A DNA stretch of 64,000 bases from Oreocharis arfaki (taxonomy: Eukaryota > Chordata > Aves > Passeriformes > Paramythiidae): NCBI GenBank assembly GCA_013398015.1, contig VZRR01005769.1, positions 486,258 through 550,257 on the forward strand, read 5' to 3'. The notes beneath the pieces are model-generated. The model was not told the origin of the DNA, did no database searches, and saw nothing but the letters and a program-made list of their open reading frames with translations. The position numbers and the translations under genes were made by a program. Below, piece by piece: positions 11,185 through 22,352 of the stretch (positions are counted from its first letter, which is position 1; each line of letters opens with the position of its first letter).

Positions 11185-14100
11185 ATTTCTAATTCAAGAT
11201 GCCTACATTTGATTTGCACTGTTTCATTAATCTTGTACAGAAGTGCTGGCTTATGTTAGCTGCTGCTAGGGTTTAATGCAGTTTGTAGATAAGTTCACAA
11301 TCAGCTGGTTTTTGTCTCCAAGTGTTTTTCTTCTATCCATAGCCAAGTCCACACCAGCCTTGGTGGTCTTTGGAAGTTACCATCACCTCTTCAGAGGTTT
11401 GAAAATATGAAAGTTGAATTGGTATGGGAATTGGAGCTTTTGAATGTCATAAGGGATGTTTGGCTCTTGCTACATCCAACTGAGTGGAACAAGGAGATGA
11501 GCTGAACCTACTAAAATTGGAACCAGAACTCCAGGAGCTGTGCTGGAGTGGTGAAACTCAAGGCTAATCTAAATATTTTTTAAGAGATATTTTAGTTAAA
11601 TATAGACGAAGCCTTAACTTGTAGTTTCAAGTACTTCAAGCTGAAAGAAGCAGTCCTGCTTTCCTCAGCCCCAGGATGACCCTGATTCATCCTTTCTCTT
11701 GGGCTCCAGATAAGGATTTGAGCAGAATGATGAGCTGGTTGGGCTGTGGAGACAGCAAAGCTATTCGCTTTCTCTCTCCCATCCCCAGACCGTTTATTTA
11801 ATTCTGGTGTAGGATCTGTGTCTGTCTGGTGTATACCATGCACCCTGATGTACATACATATCTATGGGATCGCTTTCAGGAACTCTGTCTAACCTGAGCA
11901 GCTTTTTTGTTAAAAGCTACTCTTTCCCACTGAGTTTTTTGATTTAGCTGATTTGTCATTTTCCCAGAGACATCTCTTGAGTGTGGAGAGAAAAAAAAAG
12001 TCCTCTTCTGGTCTACTCATCTGTCATGAGCCTGATGGTCTGTGTGAGATGGTCAGAAATGACTCTAAGATAATTTTTTCATTTCTGTGCCTTAAATCCA
12101 CTGCACACCAAATTGCACGAAGTGCAGTGGCACTGGGGAGCTGAAGCATCAGTTGAAGCCTTCACAGAGTAAAATGATCTTGGGCATGCTATATAAATAT
12201 AAGTATGTATTTTTCTAGTCATGCCCTCCAAGCTGACATCCAAGAGGAAATTGGTATGGGAAGGTATAAATTAGCTCTGCTCTAGGGGACCACCATCCAT
12301 TGTGCTGAGTGCCTGCACGCAGGACAACATACTCAGCTTTATGGATGAAATTTGCCAGATCCTCAAATGCTTTTGCTCATGAGCATATTTGAAAATCAGA
12401 GAAGGTGATGACCCTTTTAAAATAAAAATGGAATTGCTGGCAGGAAGGGAAGGTAAAACTCTGTGTTCTTAACATTTAAAGATGGTTATAAAATGTGTAT
12501 TGGCTGTTTTTATAATTTATAGTGAAACTGCTGTTGCTTTTAATAAAATGAGACTTCCAGTTAGAATTTCATGATTATGAATGTGAGCATTTTGTTATAC
12601 AGCTTGGATCTATCCTACAAATAACCATTTTCTAGCAGAATTCTGGCTGTATACATAACTTAATGGGATTCTCTGTCAACATAATTCTTTCTGAGGTTGA
12701 CTCTTGGTTGAATACTTCAAGTCCTTGAATGTGGCTCAAGAACAGAATTAGTGGTAACTTTCAGGATTTTTAATTTAATTTTTCTTTATTCCTTAGACTT
12801 TTAAAACTTCCTGTAATTCATTATTAGATTTACTGTTTCAAGTGCTTATTTAAAAGGCACCTTAGCTGCAGAAGCAAATCAATATTTACAGTGCATTAGT
12901 GCCACAGAGAATTTGAAGCCTTGTGATTAGAGTTCATTGCTGTTTTATCCACTCTTCAAAGAAACCACAGACTTCAAACAGTATCAGCCATCATCCTGGA
13001 ATCAGTGACATTGCATCGGTCCCATGCGTACTTCATCTTGTGGTTTAATTATTAAGTTCCTTTCCTTTGATTTTCCTTTTAATATTTCAAAGTATATCCT
13101 CTTCAAATCTATAAATTTTATTCAAATTCTGTAAACTAGAGGATTGTAACCAACAATATATTGGGTAAAAAAAAAAATTCAATATATTCTTTTATGTTGC
13201 TGTTTTAATGGAGAGTATCAAACCCAAGTTAGAATGGTCTCTCAGAACAGAATTGAAGAGAATGCAGGAGATTGGGTTTACAGCTTGTGGTTAACATAGT
13301 GTGAACAAGATTTAGTTCCTGGGTTAAGACCTATTGACCATTGACAAGCAGCATGCATTAGAGCCAGCTCTGTGTGCCTGTCCCATTCCAGTAAGAAAAA
13401 AAAGTAATGCCATGTGTTTAAATTTCTCATTAAATTGGGAAATATGTAGATTCAACACACAAAAATTTTTGTCTTCTATAATTCACTTTATTGTGAAATT
13501 TGGTTAGTAAAACAAATCACATTTCTTTATATATGGAACCTTTTCATAAGAAGAGACTAGAGTAGATAATTTGTATCTTTATATTGACAGAATACCCTTT
13601 TTTTTAACATCTGATGAAATGTTCAGTAAACGTCTGAAAATATCTCAACAGCTAACCTTAGTAAAATGAAACTGGTCATATTAAAGGTGGCTCATCTGTG
13701 AGTAGACTTTGTAAAAAAGCTTCTCCTGTTAGTGTTTCCTCTGGAGCATATCAATATTTGGGAATTCCATTGCATAATTGACTACCTGGATTTTGAAGAG
13801 TCTCTGCTCACCATTGTGCAAACTGTCAGGTTTTCACTACAAAGCAAAAGCCAAGGCAGAGATAATGGCTTGCTCCTCTCCAGAAATGCTGGCTTGATTT
13901 CCAGTTTCATCCTTTCTTTGTTGGCAATGTGGCTTCTCTTCTTATAGAAGTTCCCCCAACTGAACTTTTGTTTTGTCAAGAAATTTGAAGAAGAAGTGTA
14001 AAAATACAAGAACATTTTGCCATCACTGTGCTTATATATAGACGTACAAGCATAAGGAGCAAATGAACTCATGTTTGAAAATTGTGATTCTCTGTTGTGG

Positions 14101-14235
14101 GGTGGGTAGCGAAGGCAAACATGATAATATGCACGGGCTGCTGCTTGGAACAAATATAGATTGGTATTTTTCTTAAGTGGCACTACATACTACAGGGCCC
14201 CTTTTTGGCTCAGGCTGATCTAATAAAGGAGAGTG

Positions 14236-14372
14236 CGTGTTCGGGGCTGTGCCAGCAGCACGGGCGCCGCTGGGAAGGGGGCACTTCATCCTGCGTGCTG
14301 GGGCGCTGGCTGGGGCTGCAGCTGAGCCACCTTCGTGCCGAGATCTCCTGCGGTTTGACAGGGCACTGTTCG
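14236..14372. other. small CpG-rich, GC-rich patch
   Basis: Eleven CpG dinucleotides fall within 137 bp in an intron that is otherwise CpG-poor and AT-rich. The patch includes CGGGCGCCGC at 14261-14270. It is too short for a standard CpG island. It starts about 1.9 kb before the PARD3 exon. It could be an enhancer, an internal promoter, a young insertion or a fragment of a GC-rich repeat; I cannot tell which. Both strands are open here for 75-100 codons, but neither peptide is recognisable. Confidence 0.4.
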
Positions 14373-14583
14373 TGTGTTTGCTGCTTTGCCTTCAGCTGCT
14401 TCATGAAACCTGAAGTAGCTGAAAACAAGGCAGTCAAAATAAAACCCTCTATTAGAGTCTATGAGTATACACTGAGAAATCAAATGCTTAGCAGACTTAA
14501 CTCTAACGCTTAACTCTTTCCTGCATATTTAGTGATCTTTCATGAAATATTCCTCTAATTAATTCTAGTTCCATTATACAGTT

Positions 14584-14620
14584 ATGTGTATGTGTATAAA
14601 TATGTGTATACATATTTATA
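14584..14620. repeat. (TGTA)n-like TG/TA-rich tract
   Basis: Imperfect alternation of TGTG, TATG and TATA units over about 37 bases. Confidence 0.7.
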
Positions 14621-16164
14621 ACAGAAAGCGTTTTATTTGCTGGAAATTACCTTTTGTTATGAAAATTTAAAAAAAAAATCAAAAAGAAAGAGAAATAGTA
14701 CAACAGTTGTGGGGAAAAATATTAATTCTTTGTTATTCTTGTTTACCAGAATGAACATGAAATAGATTGACTGTTTTGGTGTTTGGTCATGCAACACTTG
14801 TTTATATCTCAGCAGCAGGAGTCCTAGTGGATTAAAAAAACTCCCATGTTTTCATCATGGGGCATGACTTACTGTATTTTTCAGTGTGTTCATAATGCCC
14901 TGCAAAATAAGATTCTTTAATATTATTAAATGTAACATTAACATGAAGCTATTGTCAAGATTGAGACAAGTCATTTAACAAACAACTCCTGTCACTGTGT
15001 TTTCCTGTTAGTGTTGCCAGACATGGACCCTCACTTTCATTGGGAACTGTTTCATCAAAGCATTAAAACCTAGTCCTGGTTTTTATTCTCAGCTGTTGCC
15101 CAGTGTGCCTTTCCCACTGACTGAACTGCTTACGTGCCATTGCTTTTACCTTTTTCCTTTGCACTTTGTACTCAGAATCCCCAGTGAAGCAGTAAAGAGA
15201 AATAAAACTGGTAAATCACAGCCTCTCTGTTCTGATGCTGAGTGGTAGAGTACTAAGAGGTCACAAATTCAGGCAGTGAAACTTCTGTTCAAGCAAGGAG
15301 AGGATAGATGTGTGGGTATTTGTTGTAGGATAATAAATGAAATTGGAAAAAATTAAGTTGTATTTCAAAAGAAACTAACTTTAATGTGCCATCAAAGTTT
15401 CCAGAATGGATGTGACCTCTACATATATTAAGAAAACCTTATCTCTTTCCAATCAGTCTACCTGCCTGCTGCATCATTTTTTACTAATGAAATATTTTTC
15501 TCCTGTCAGTCATGCCAGCTGGAAGGCTAAGGGAATCAGGGTAAATCAGCTCAGATCTTGTTTGAGCTGTCAGGAAAAGGCAAAGGAAGAATGCAGAGTA
15601 GAAAACAGTCTCTTCCATAAGTTGTGAGAAAGAAATGCAGGGTGTATTTTAGACGGCGAGGAGGCTGCCTTGGCTGGCCTGCAGCTTCTTGGCAGCAGTT
15701 GTGCTAGCAGTGCCCAGGCTGCAGCCCTGGCAGTGGGGTGGGGCACATGTCGTCCTAGTCCACCCCTTACTTTGTCACCAGGCTTTGGCTACTTGCTCTT
15801 TAAAATGCCTGTATGTCACCTTAGCCTCCTGGTTGCTCAAGTTTATGTTGCATCTTTTTATTTTGCACGACACCCCATAGATAGGAGGAATGCTGTGTTT
15901 GTACTTGGAAGGCCACTGAGCTATGCTAGGTTCAAAGAGTTCAGTTTTCCCTTCATTCTCTCCTTGTGCGGCCGAGCAGCAAGGCTGTGGTTTTGAGGGA
16001 ACAGTCCTTGTCCTTGAGGAGCTATGCTGAGGTCAATAGCTCCTTACTCTGTGAAACCACATTTGGTCGCAGCCACCCTTCCAGAGCTTAAAAAAATATT
16101 TTCCGTTTGTCAAAAACATTTTAAATCTAGTCAATGTTTATTTACTGTCTGTTTTATTCTTCAG

Positions 16165-16343
16165 ATATGCCTCTCCATGTCCGACGCAGTAGTGACCCTG
16201 CACTGATTGGCCTCTCAACCTCTGTGAGTGACACAAATTTTTCTTCAGAAGAGCCTTCACGGAAAAACCCTACCAGGTGGTCCACAACAGCAGGCTTCCT
16301 CAAGCAGAACGCCCCTGGCGTGCCCAGTGCTCATGAAAGAAAG
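16165..16343 (+). CDS. PARD3: PARD3 internal exon (179 nt) with RRSSDP 14-3-3 site
   Basis: This exon codes for part of PAR-3, the scaffold that gathers PAR-6 and aPKC at tight junctions and apical domains. It starts after a pyrimidine-rich acceptor (TTTTATTCTTCAG, 16152-16164) and ends at AAG|GTATAT. It begins with two bases of a split codon, then reads 59 codons from MPLHVRRSSDPALIGLSTSV through NPTRWSTTAGFLKQN to HERK. That is almost residue-for-residue vertebrate PARD3, in the linker after the N-terminal oligomerisation domain. The second serine of RRSSDP (16191-16193) fits a mode-1-like 14-3-3 site (R at -3, P at +2); in the family this serine (about S144 in human) is reported as phosphorylated and bound by 14-3-3. 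The last dozen residues differ from the human protein as I remember it. The ATG at 16167 is an internal methionine, not a start. The donor GTATAT is weak. Confidence 0.97.
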
Positions 16344-18533
16344 GTATATTTCTTTCTCCCTCTTTATTAAATAAATGACAAATGTGCATGAATCTTGAAT
16401 TGTTTTCTCCTTCTCTCCTCTGCTCCTGGTTTAAACTTGTGTTTTCTGACCTTGTCCACCAAGCCCCATCAGCAGCAGAGAACTGTTTGAGTCACATGTG
16501 TCCTGCCCTTCACAGAGTCTCAGTGATGCCCACAGCAGGGACTCTAAAAACTTGATTTTTGCCATTAGCTGTAGTTGAACCTCTGATTACTCATTATTCT
16601 GCAAAGTTCTCATTTTTCAACTTTTTCTTAATGCTAATAGGCCATATCTATAATAATTTTTGCTCATCTCTGTAGAAGGCCTAATGTCAGTGAGTAATCT
16701 GCATGCCCACAGCTGGTCTGGTTTGTCTTGGTAACACAGCATTGCTAATTTGTACTTTCTGAGGCTCTAGTCAAGTAATACAAAACACAAATTGCAAATG
16801 ATTTCTCTGCTTGATAACAGTCTTAAAAATAAAACAGTGAAATGTAGAATGAGTTTTTTTTCCTTCATGTTTTCAATATGATTTCAGTATCACTACATGA
16901 AGTGCGTTATTTGCTAGAGAAGTCTGCAAGAAGCTCTTTTCTCAGTGCAATATTGAAATAATTGGAAGACCCATGACCTTTTGTACAGACCCCAACATTG
17001 CCCATAATTATGATGGTAACTTGCAGACAAACTCAAAAGGAAAAAATGAATATTTTCTAATAGAAATGATTAATTTTAAAAGAATGTTGCACTTTTGCTT
17101 GCTATTCCGACTACACAGCCCAAAGTCCTCTTGGAAAATATGCAGCTTATTATAGCTTTTCTTTTTTTTCCCTTCATTCCTATTAATTCTGTGTAGTATA
17201 AATGCAAACTAAGTCTCAGCGGTCAGGATTCACACACCCCAAATAAAGAAGTCTTTATACACTGCTAATGAACCAAACTATTTTCAGTGAGTTTTTGGTC
17301 ATTTCAAAAGCATCTATCAAAGCTCAGTGCTCATAGGCACTGAGGTCCCCGTTCATGCAGAGGTGTCCGTTTAGCTTGGTATTTTTAGGTTTCTGCTTGA
17401 TCAGGATTTCAGGCAGGTAATAGTACATTTTCTGTCACTTGGACTGGTGTGGCACAGAAGTGTGTGCTGTTTTGTAAAAATGTATTTTATACTATTCTGA
17501 TTCAGAGAAGAAAAATGATAATCTAATCCATTTGAAGTATTAACATTTTCAGTTAATTTTTGTGAAATCATAATGAGATGACACTCTGTTATTCCACAAG
17601 CATAGATATGAGGGGCTATACATAGCATAATCAGATTTCTTTGAGTGTCTGAAGTTAGCAGAAAGTGGAGAGAATTGAACAGCAGCTAATCTTTCACACC
17701 AGTCTTCTTGCATCATTAGTTGTTCAGCATGTACTTACTCTTGATTTTTGTGAAAATATTTCATGTCTACTGGAGCACGGTGACCAAACTGGAAAGGAAT
17801 GCATATGATCTCATGTAGTGATGGGAAACAAGGCACCAGAGAACATTAAATCAAGAAGATTGGAAAGAACTAAAGTTACATTAGTTAGTACCATAGATGC
17901 TAATAACTTCTTTTATCATTTTGCACACTCTATAAATCAATTATTTGAATAGAGCAGATCACTATTTTAAATAGATAAGATACAGTATACATCTGGAATT
18001 AAATAATTGCTTATACAATGTGTGTTATGAATTAATCCTGAATTCATTTATGCTAGACTGATTTTTTTCTGTTTTCAGTGTCTTGATTTCTTCATGTGAG
18101 TCAAGATTTTGTAGCCAATCCTGTTTCTCTTAGGGATGGGTATTAAAAATTCTCATTTCCTTTCCCAGTGTTAGCAACAATTTCATTAGTATTATTTTTC
18201 TAAATGGTGAATTTTTGAAGTCTCTGTCACTAATCTCTTACCAAAGTACTAACAATGAATTTTTACAAATGTATTTGTGTTATTGGAGCTATAACAAGTC
18301 CTCAGTACTTTTCTTATGTTAGGTTGTTTTCTTCAGCTGCTCGGATAACAAAGAGATGGCTGTGCTTTGTTTCAGACTGTTTCATTGATTATAGATGACA
18401 CAGACATTTTGAGAAAAGCAATGAGAACAATCTTAATTTTCTGCTCAGTGCATTGGGCTTGAGCACCCATATATCTTTTGTGAGTGGTTGGCACTATGTA
18501 ATGTTTTCACTGCAGTTCTCTCTCTTGACAGCA

Positions 18534-18551
18534 CAAGAACATATGTTCTTG
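18534..18551. repeat. perfect 18-nt palindrome CAAGAACATATGTTCTTG
   Basis: The sequence equals its own reverse complement. It contains two steroid-receptor-like half sites (AGAACA and TGTTCT) separated by 2 bases instead of the canonical 3, with a CATATG E-box-like centre. Any receptor binding is speculative. Confidence 0.7.
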
Positions 18552-21370
18552 GGCTGAGATTTGCAGCACAGTTGTAGATTAGCAACTTTGCCCCAGCAGT
18601 ATCTTGCAGAAACATGAAAAAGGTTTCTGGGAGAGTTGCCAAAAGCTTCATCCACCTACTGACTCTAAGAAGTGACATTACTTTCAGCCCGTCACCTCTA
18701 AAGAGAAATAATTGACAGGTAGAAACCCTGTCCAATTTTTGGAGGAATTAGCACAGGGGAAGCTGCATGTATCTGGCAGAAGGGATTTATTTCTCAGGGA
18801 CAAGCGAGAGAGGACTTCTTATTGGTGTTTGTTTCATTTTGAGTATGAAGAATTTGGAATAGCAGGAAAATGGGCAGATGCTCAAGCTGAAATGAAATGA
18901 AGGGGTGAGCTTCTGCCATGCACAGAAGGCTGTGAGGAGCCAGGACATATGCCAGTAGTTCTGGGCAAACAGAAAGGGAAAAGGGTGCTGGGGAAGAGCA
19001 AAAATACGGGCTGTTTGAAGGATCCTACTGAGGAAACTGTAGTGCTGCCTGTAGTTACTGGGATAAATGAAGTGAGACATCAGGATCTCCTGTGTCCCTC
19101 AGGAAAGAAGAGAGTGACCAGAGAGACAGAGTTTGCTTTGGAGGGGCCTGAGTTGGTCCTCCAACCACTTGGATATGTGTTAAACTTGAGATGCATTTCT
19201 GCTACAATAAAGAGGATGTTGTGATGTGAAATCCTTGCCCTAAATTGGGTGTTCATTCTCATCCATTTTCCAAATAATCTTATTGTAAAGAAACATTTTT
19301 TTTATTATCAGGATATCATAATATGCTCTGTATTCTTAGAATTGGAATCTCACATAATTTCTGCTTTCTGTGTTTTTCACCTGTAAGAGCAACTGGAAAC
19401 CAAGTGGTTTTTGTCCCGAGGTATTCATTTATTTGCAGACTTACTGATTATTTGCAAGTTATTGTAGTGTTATTAACTGTACTTCTCTAGGTAATTTCTG
19501 ACCTCATCCTTCCCATGTATGGTTTCAACCAAATGAATAGATCTTCCCATCTGTGAAAGTATTCACAAAATTGGCTCATAATCACCTCTAGTAGGTAAAT
19601 TTTCTTCATGGGATTTATTTTTTTTCAATTGAATATAAAGTCATTTTCAGATACTTTCTTTTGTGTGTGAGACACATAGCTGTATTACCTAGTGACTCAT
19701 AGCTTGACTTTATCCTGTCTCTTGCTTCCTTGAGCCATTCTAATGAAAAAAGAAGAAATCTCTTAGTAGAAATCTCTTCTCAGAGGCCTGGAGTAATACC
19801 TGATTTGCAAGCTGTAATTTTGTTTGAATTGTATTGAACTGTTTAGGTGAACAGATTGTACACAGCTGAAGCATGTCATGTGTGCTTTTTTCCACTGCAG
19901 TAAAATCTTTTTTGATATTGTTGTTTTCTGAATAACTGTTGATTTGAATCACATTCTTAATAATTCAGTACCAAAGCCTATTGGCTTAACTAACTGTCCT
20001 TAGTAGATGTGAGCTGCATTAATGAAAATCATGTTTCTTTCCCCTTAGATATTTGTGTTACAGTACTGGAAGAGTGCAAATGCAACAACCAGTTATGTTG
20101 CATCTTATAATGACTGTGAATTAATTATCCCATATATTTTCAGTGTGGTTTTTTAAATTTACATCTCCATTTGTGGTGAGGAATGGCTTTTCATTACGAA
20201 TTAGTTACCTGCTTTGATCCTGCTTTTTCTGAAAGACTGAAGGCTTATCTAGTTAACCTGCCTTGCTTAATGCAGGGATACACCATGGATAACCAGTTTA
20301 TGACAAACTTCCCACTGTGACTTTTCTGATTTTGGTTCATATGTTGCCCTGTTAGAGATAACAGCATTGGTACAGCAGAAAGAATTGAAAATTTAGATTA
20401 AAAAGGAGAGCTCAAGAGAGAGAAAAATATTTGTGCATGGGCTTCTGTGCCTCTGGCTCTTGGGTTCACCCACCTGCAGCAAAGCAAATGGCAAACACAA
20501 TGTGCTCTGTGGGGTGGATCGGCAATAGCAAGCACATAACTCAGTTTACTTGGCACATCATTTTGTAATTGCTTTTTCCCTTCACTTTTTGTCTTTGCTG
20601 TTTAGTCAGCAGCCAGATATTTTGCTTATTTCTTGTTAAACGGGTTTGTCCATATATGTATTTTGAGGTGGAATGTCACTGTGCCTTGTAGGAATAATAA
20701 TAATTTTTTCTAGGATATGCTTTCTTCCTACCTGGAAACCTAATTGTTTTGGGCTCCATAAACTGCAGAGAAAGAATTTGAAACTTCATATGAGTGATCT
20801 AAGTCTCATCTAGTGTCAATTACCTTACCTGCAAAGCATTGTATTTCCCACATCTCCTCTTGCAGGTGTTTTTGCTGTTCCCATGGGTTGAGACTGATGA
20901 GTACAAATTTTCAAATTGCTGGGTTGCAAAGTTTTATATTTATGTGAAAGATGCAATGATTTCTAATCCTCGTTGTAAACAGAATGAAAAAATATTTCTC
21001 TAGTGAAATGTGTTTAGATAGGAGAAAAGCATGCATGCATTTTTTGAAAAGCTTCAGCAATAATGATATTTTGGTTTCAAAATCAAATTTAAAGTGAAAA
21101 CCAGTTTCCATTAGCTTGGTGTCCTTTTAAAAACAGCTTAGTGAAGTTTGCTTTGTCACTGTCACCAAAGACATGGTATTTCAATTGAAATTCAAGAAAA
21201 TGGAAGTTACACACATCAGTTTTCTTTCTTTGTGATAGTAACTTGTTGCTGGAAGCTTGTTATATGATGATTAAATAGTTTAGCGGAATTGTACTCAAAG
21301 AGAGTGCAATATATAATCAACGTAGTATGTGTTGATTTTGTCCTGGGTAGCATGTAAAATTCATGACTTT

Positions 21371-21675
21371 ACAGAATCACAGAACAGCTGAAGTTGGAAG
21401 ATACCTCTGGAGATTGTCTAGTCCAGCCTGCTTGGTCAGAGCAGGGGCACCTAGAGCAGGTTACTCAGGTCTGTGTCCAGTCAGGTTTTGAGTATATACA
21501 TCTCCAAGGATGGAGCCTGCACCACCTTTCTAGGTAACCTCTTGCAGTGTTCGATCATTCTCAGAATAAGAAAGCTGTTTTCTTATGTTTTCATGGAATA
21601 ACTCCTATTTCTTTATGTGCCCTTTGCCTCAGGTGCTTTCTTGAATACCGTGAAGAATTGTCTGACTTTCTTTAG
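21371..21675 (-). mobile_element. CR1 LINE fragment, 3' end, minus strand
   Basis: It opens with ACAGAATCACAGAA, the reverse complement of the CR1 3'-terminal octamer repeats. Next come the typical motifs in order: TTGGAAGATACCTCTGGAGA, GTCTAGTCCAGCCTGC, GAGCAGGGGCACCTAGAGCA, a CTCCAAGGATGGAG block, and GTGCCCTTTGCCTC near the inner end. The element is 5'-truncated, as is usual for CR1, with scattered mismatches indicating age. It carries no open reading frame of interest. The inner (5') boundary is approximate. Confidence 0.9.
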
Positions 21676-22073
21676 CAGAGCGGCTGGTGATATTTTAATG
21701 CAATAAAAACTCTGTGTAAGAGCTCAAAATTCCTGACTTTCAAAATGTGAAAACAAATACAAGGCTTCTTATCATCACCAGCAGGCTGGGAATAAGAGAC
21801 ACAAAGTGAAAAATCCTTGCCTAGTGCACAGAGGTAACAGCCAGTGAGCTATGCTGTTGTTTGCTGAGGACTGTGTATATGGATTCAGCTGTTGGCATCC
21901 AAAAGTCAGCCATGACTACATGTGTTAAGCAGGGAAAAAGCCAACAACAAAAGCAATAAATCCGAAGTGAAGGTGTAATTTTCTCCATCTCCTTTGTTGT
22001 TTTACCTCTTTTTGCTCCAAGTCATCCATTTGTGGATGCCCATCTGTCAGATCTCCTCTCTGTCCCCCTAAAG

Positions 22074-22105
22074 AGGCAGGTTATCCATGCAAGATCTGAG
22101 AGCTG
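22074..22105 (+). other. pseudoexon-like segment (hypothetical)
   Basis: A strong pyrimidine tract (22051-22070) ends in AAAG. A 32-nt segment follows, then a CTG|GTGAGT donor. If included between the two flanking PARD3 exons in phase 0, its length (not a multiple of three) shifts the frame and brings a TGA at once. It would therefore act as a poison exon. This rests on pattern alone. Confidence 0.12.
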
Positions 22106-22331
22106 GTGAGTTTTTTCCACTTCTCCTCTCAGGCTGAGCAGGTCTGCTAAACACACTGCCTTTGTTCTTCATCAATAAGGTAGGAAGAATGTGTATTTGT
22201 ATCCCCGTGCTGTGCTATCCCATGTCTCACTCTGAGTTATGGAAGGGCAATGTCTGGGTGAGCAATGTCTGCTCCATGTATGAGGGGACACAGTGCTGCA
22301 TCATGAGCTGGGAGTGCCAAGGAGGGTCTGG

Positions 22332-22352
22332 ATGAGTGAGTCTCTCACTCAT
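22332..22352. repeat. perfect inverted repeat, 9-bp arms, 3-nt loop
   Basis: ATGAGTGAG (22332-22340), loop TCT, CTCACTCAT (22344-22352). Function unknown. Confidence 0.75.

Larger units (their letters stand above)
1..16164 (+). other. PARD3: PARD3 upstream intron (3' part; 5' end outside window)
   Basis: Non-coding sequence before the first visible PARD3 exon. It is a phase 1 intron: the exon at 16165 starts with two bases (AT) that finish a codon begun upstream. The sequence is AT-rich and I see no CR1 copy in it. It holds simple repeats (821-880, 4910-4940, 5481-5530, 10901-10948, 11132-11184, 14584-14620), a perfect 10-bp inverted repeat (5428-5452), a candidate 24-nt microexon (4057-4080) and a CpG-rich patch (14236-14372). 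Open frames here (such as 4392-4727, 4847-5257 and 13782-14183 on the minus strand) match no family I recognise and look like chance frames. The rest shows nothing I can name. Confidence 0.9.

Noticed and set aside
13782..14183. 133-codon open frame, minus strand
   Set aside because: No family resemblance and no conserved motif; treated as a chance frame.
16134..16370. Reading the open frame across 16134-16370 as a small gene starting with its own ATG
   Set aside because: The frame is the PARD3 exon plus translated intron on both sides. Splice sites and PARD3 similarity end at 16165 and 16343.
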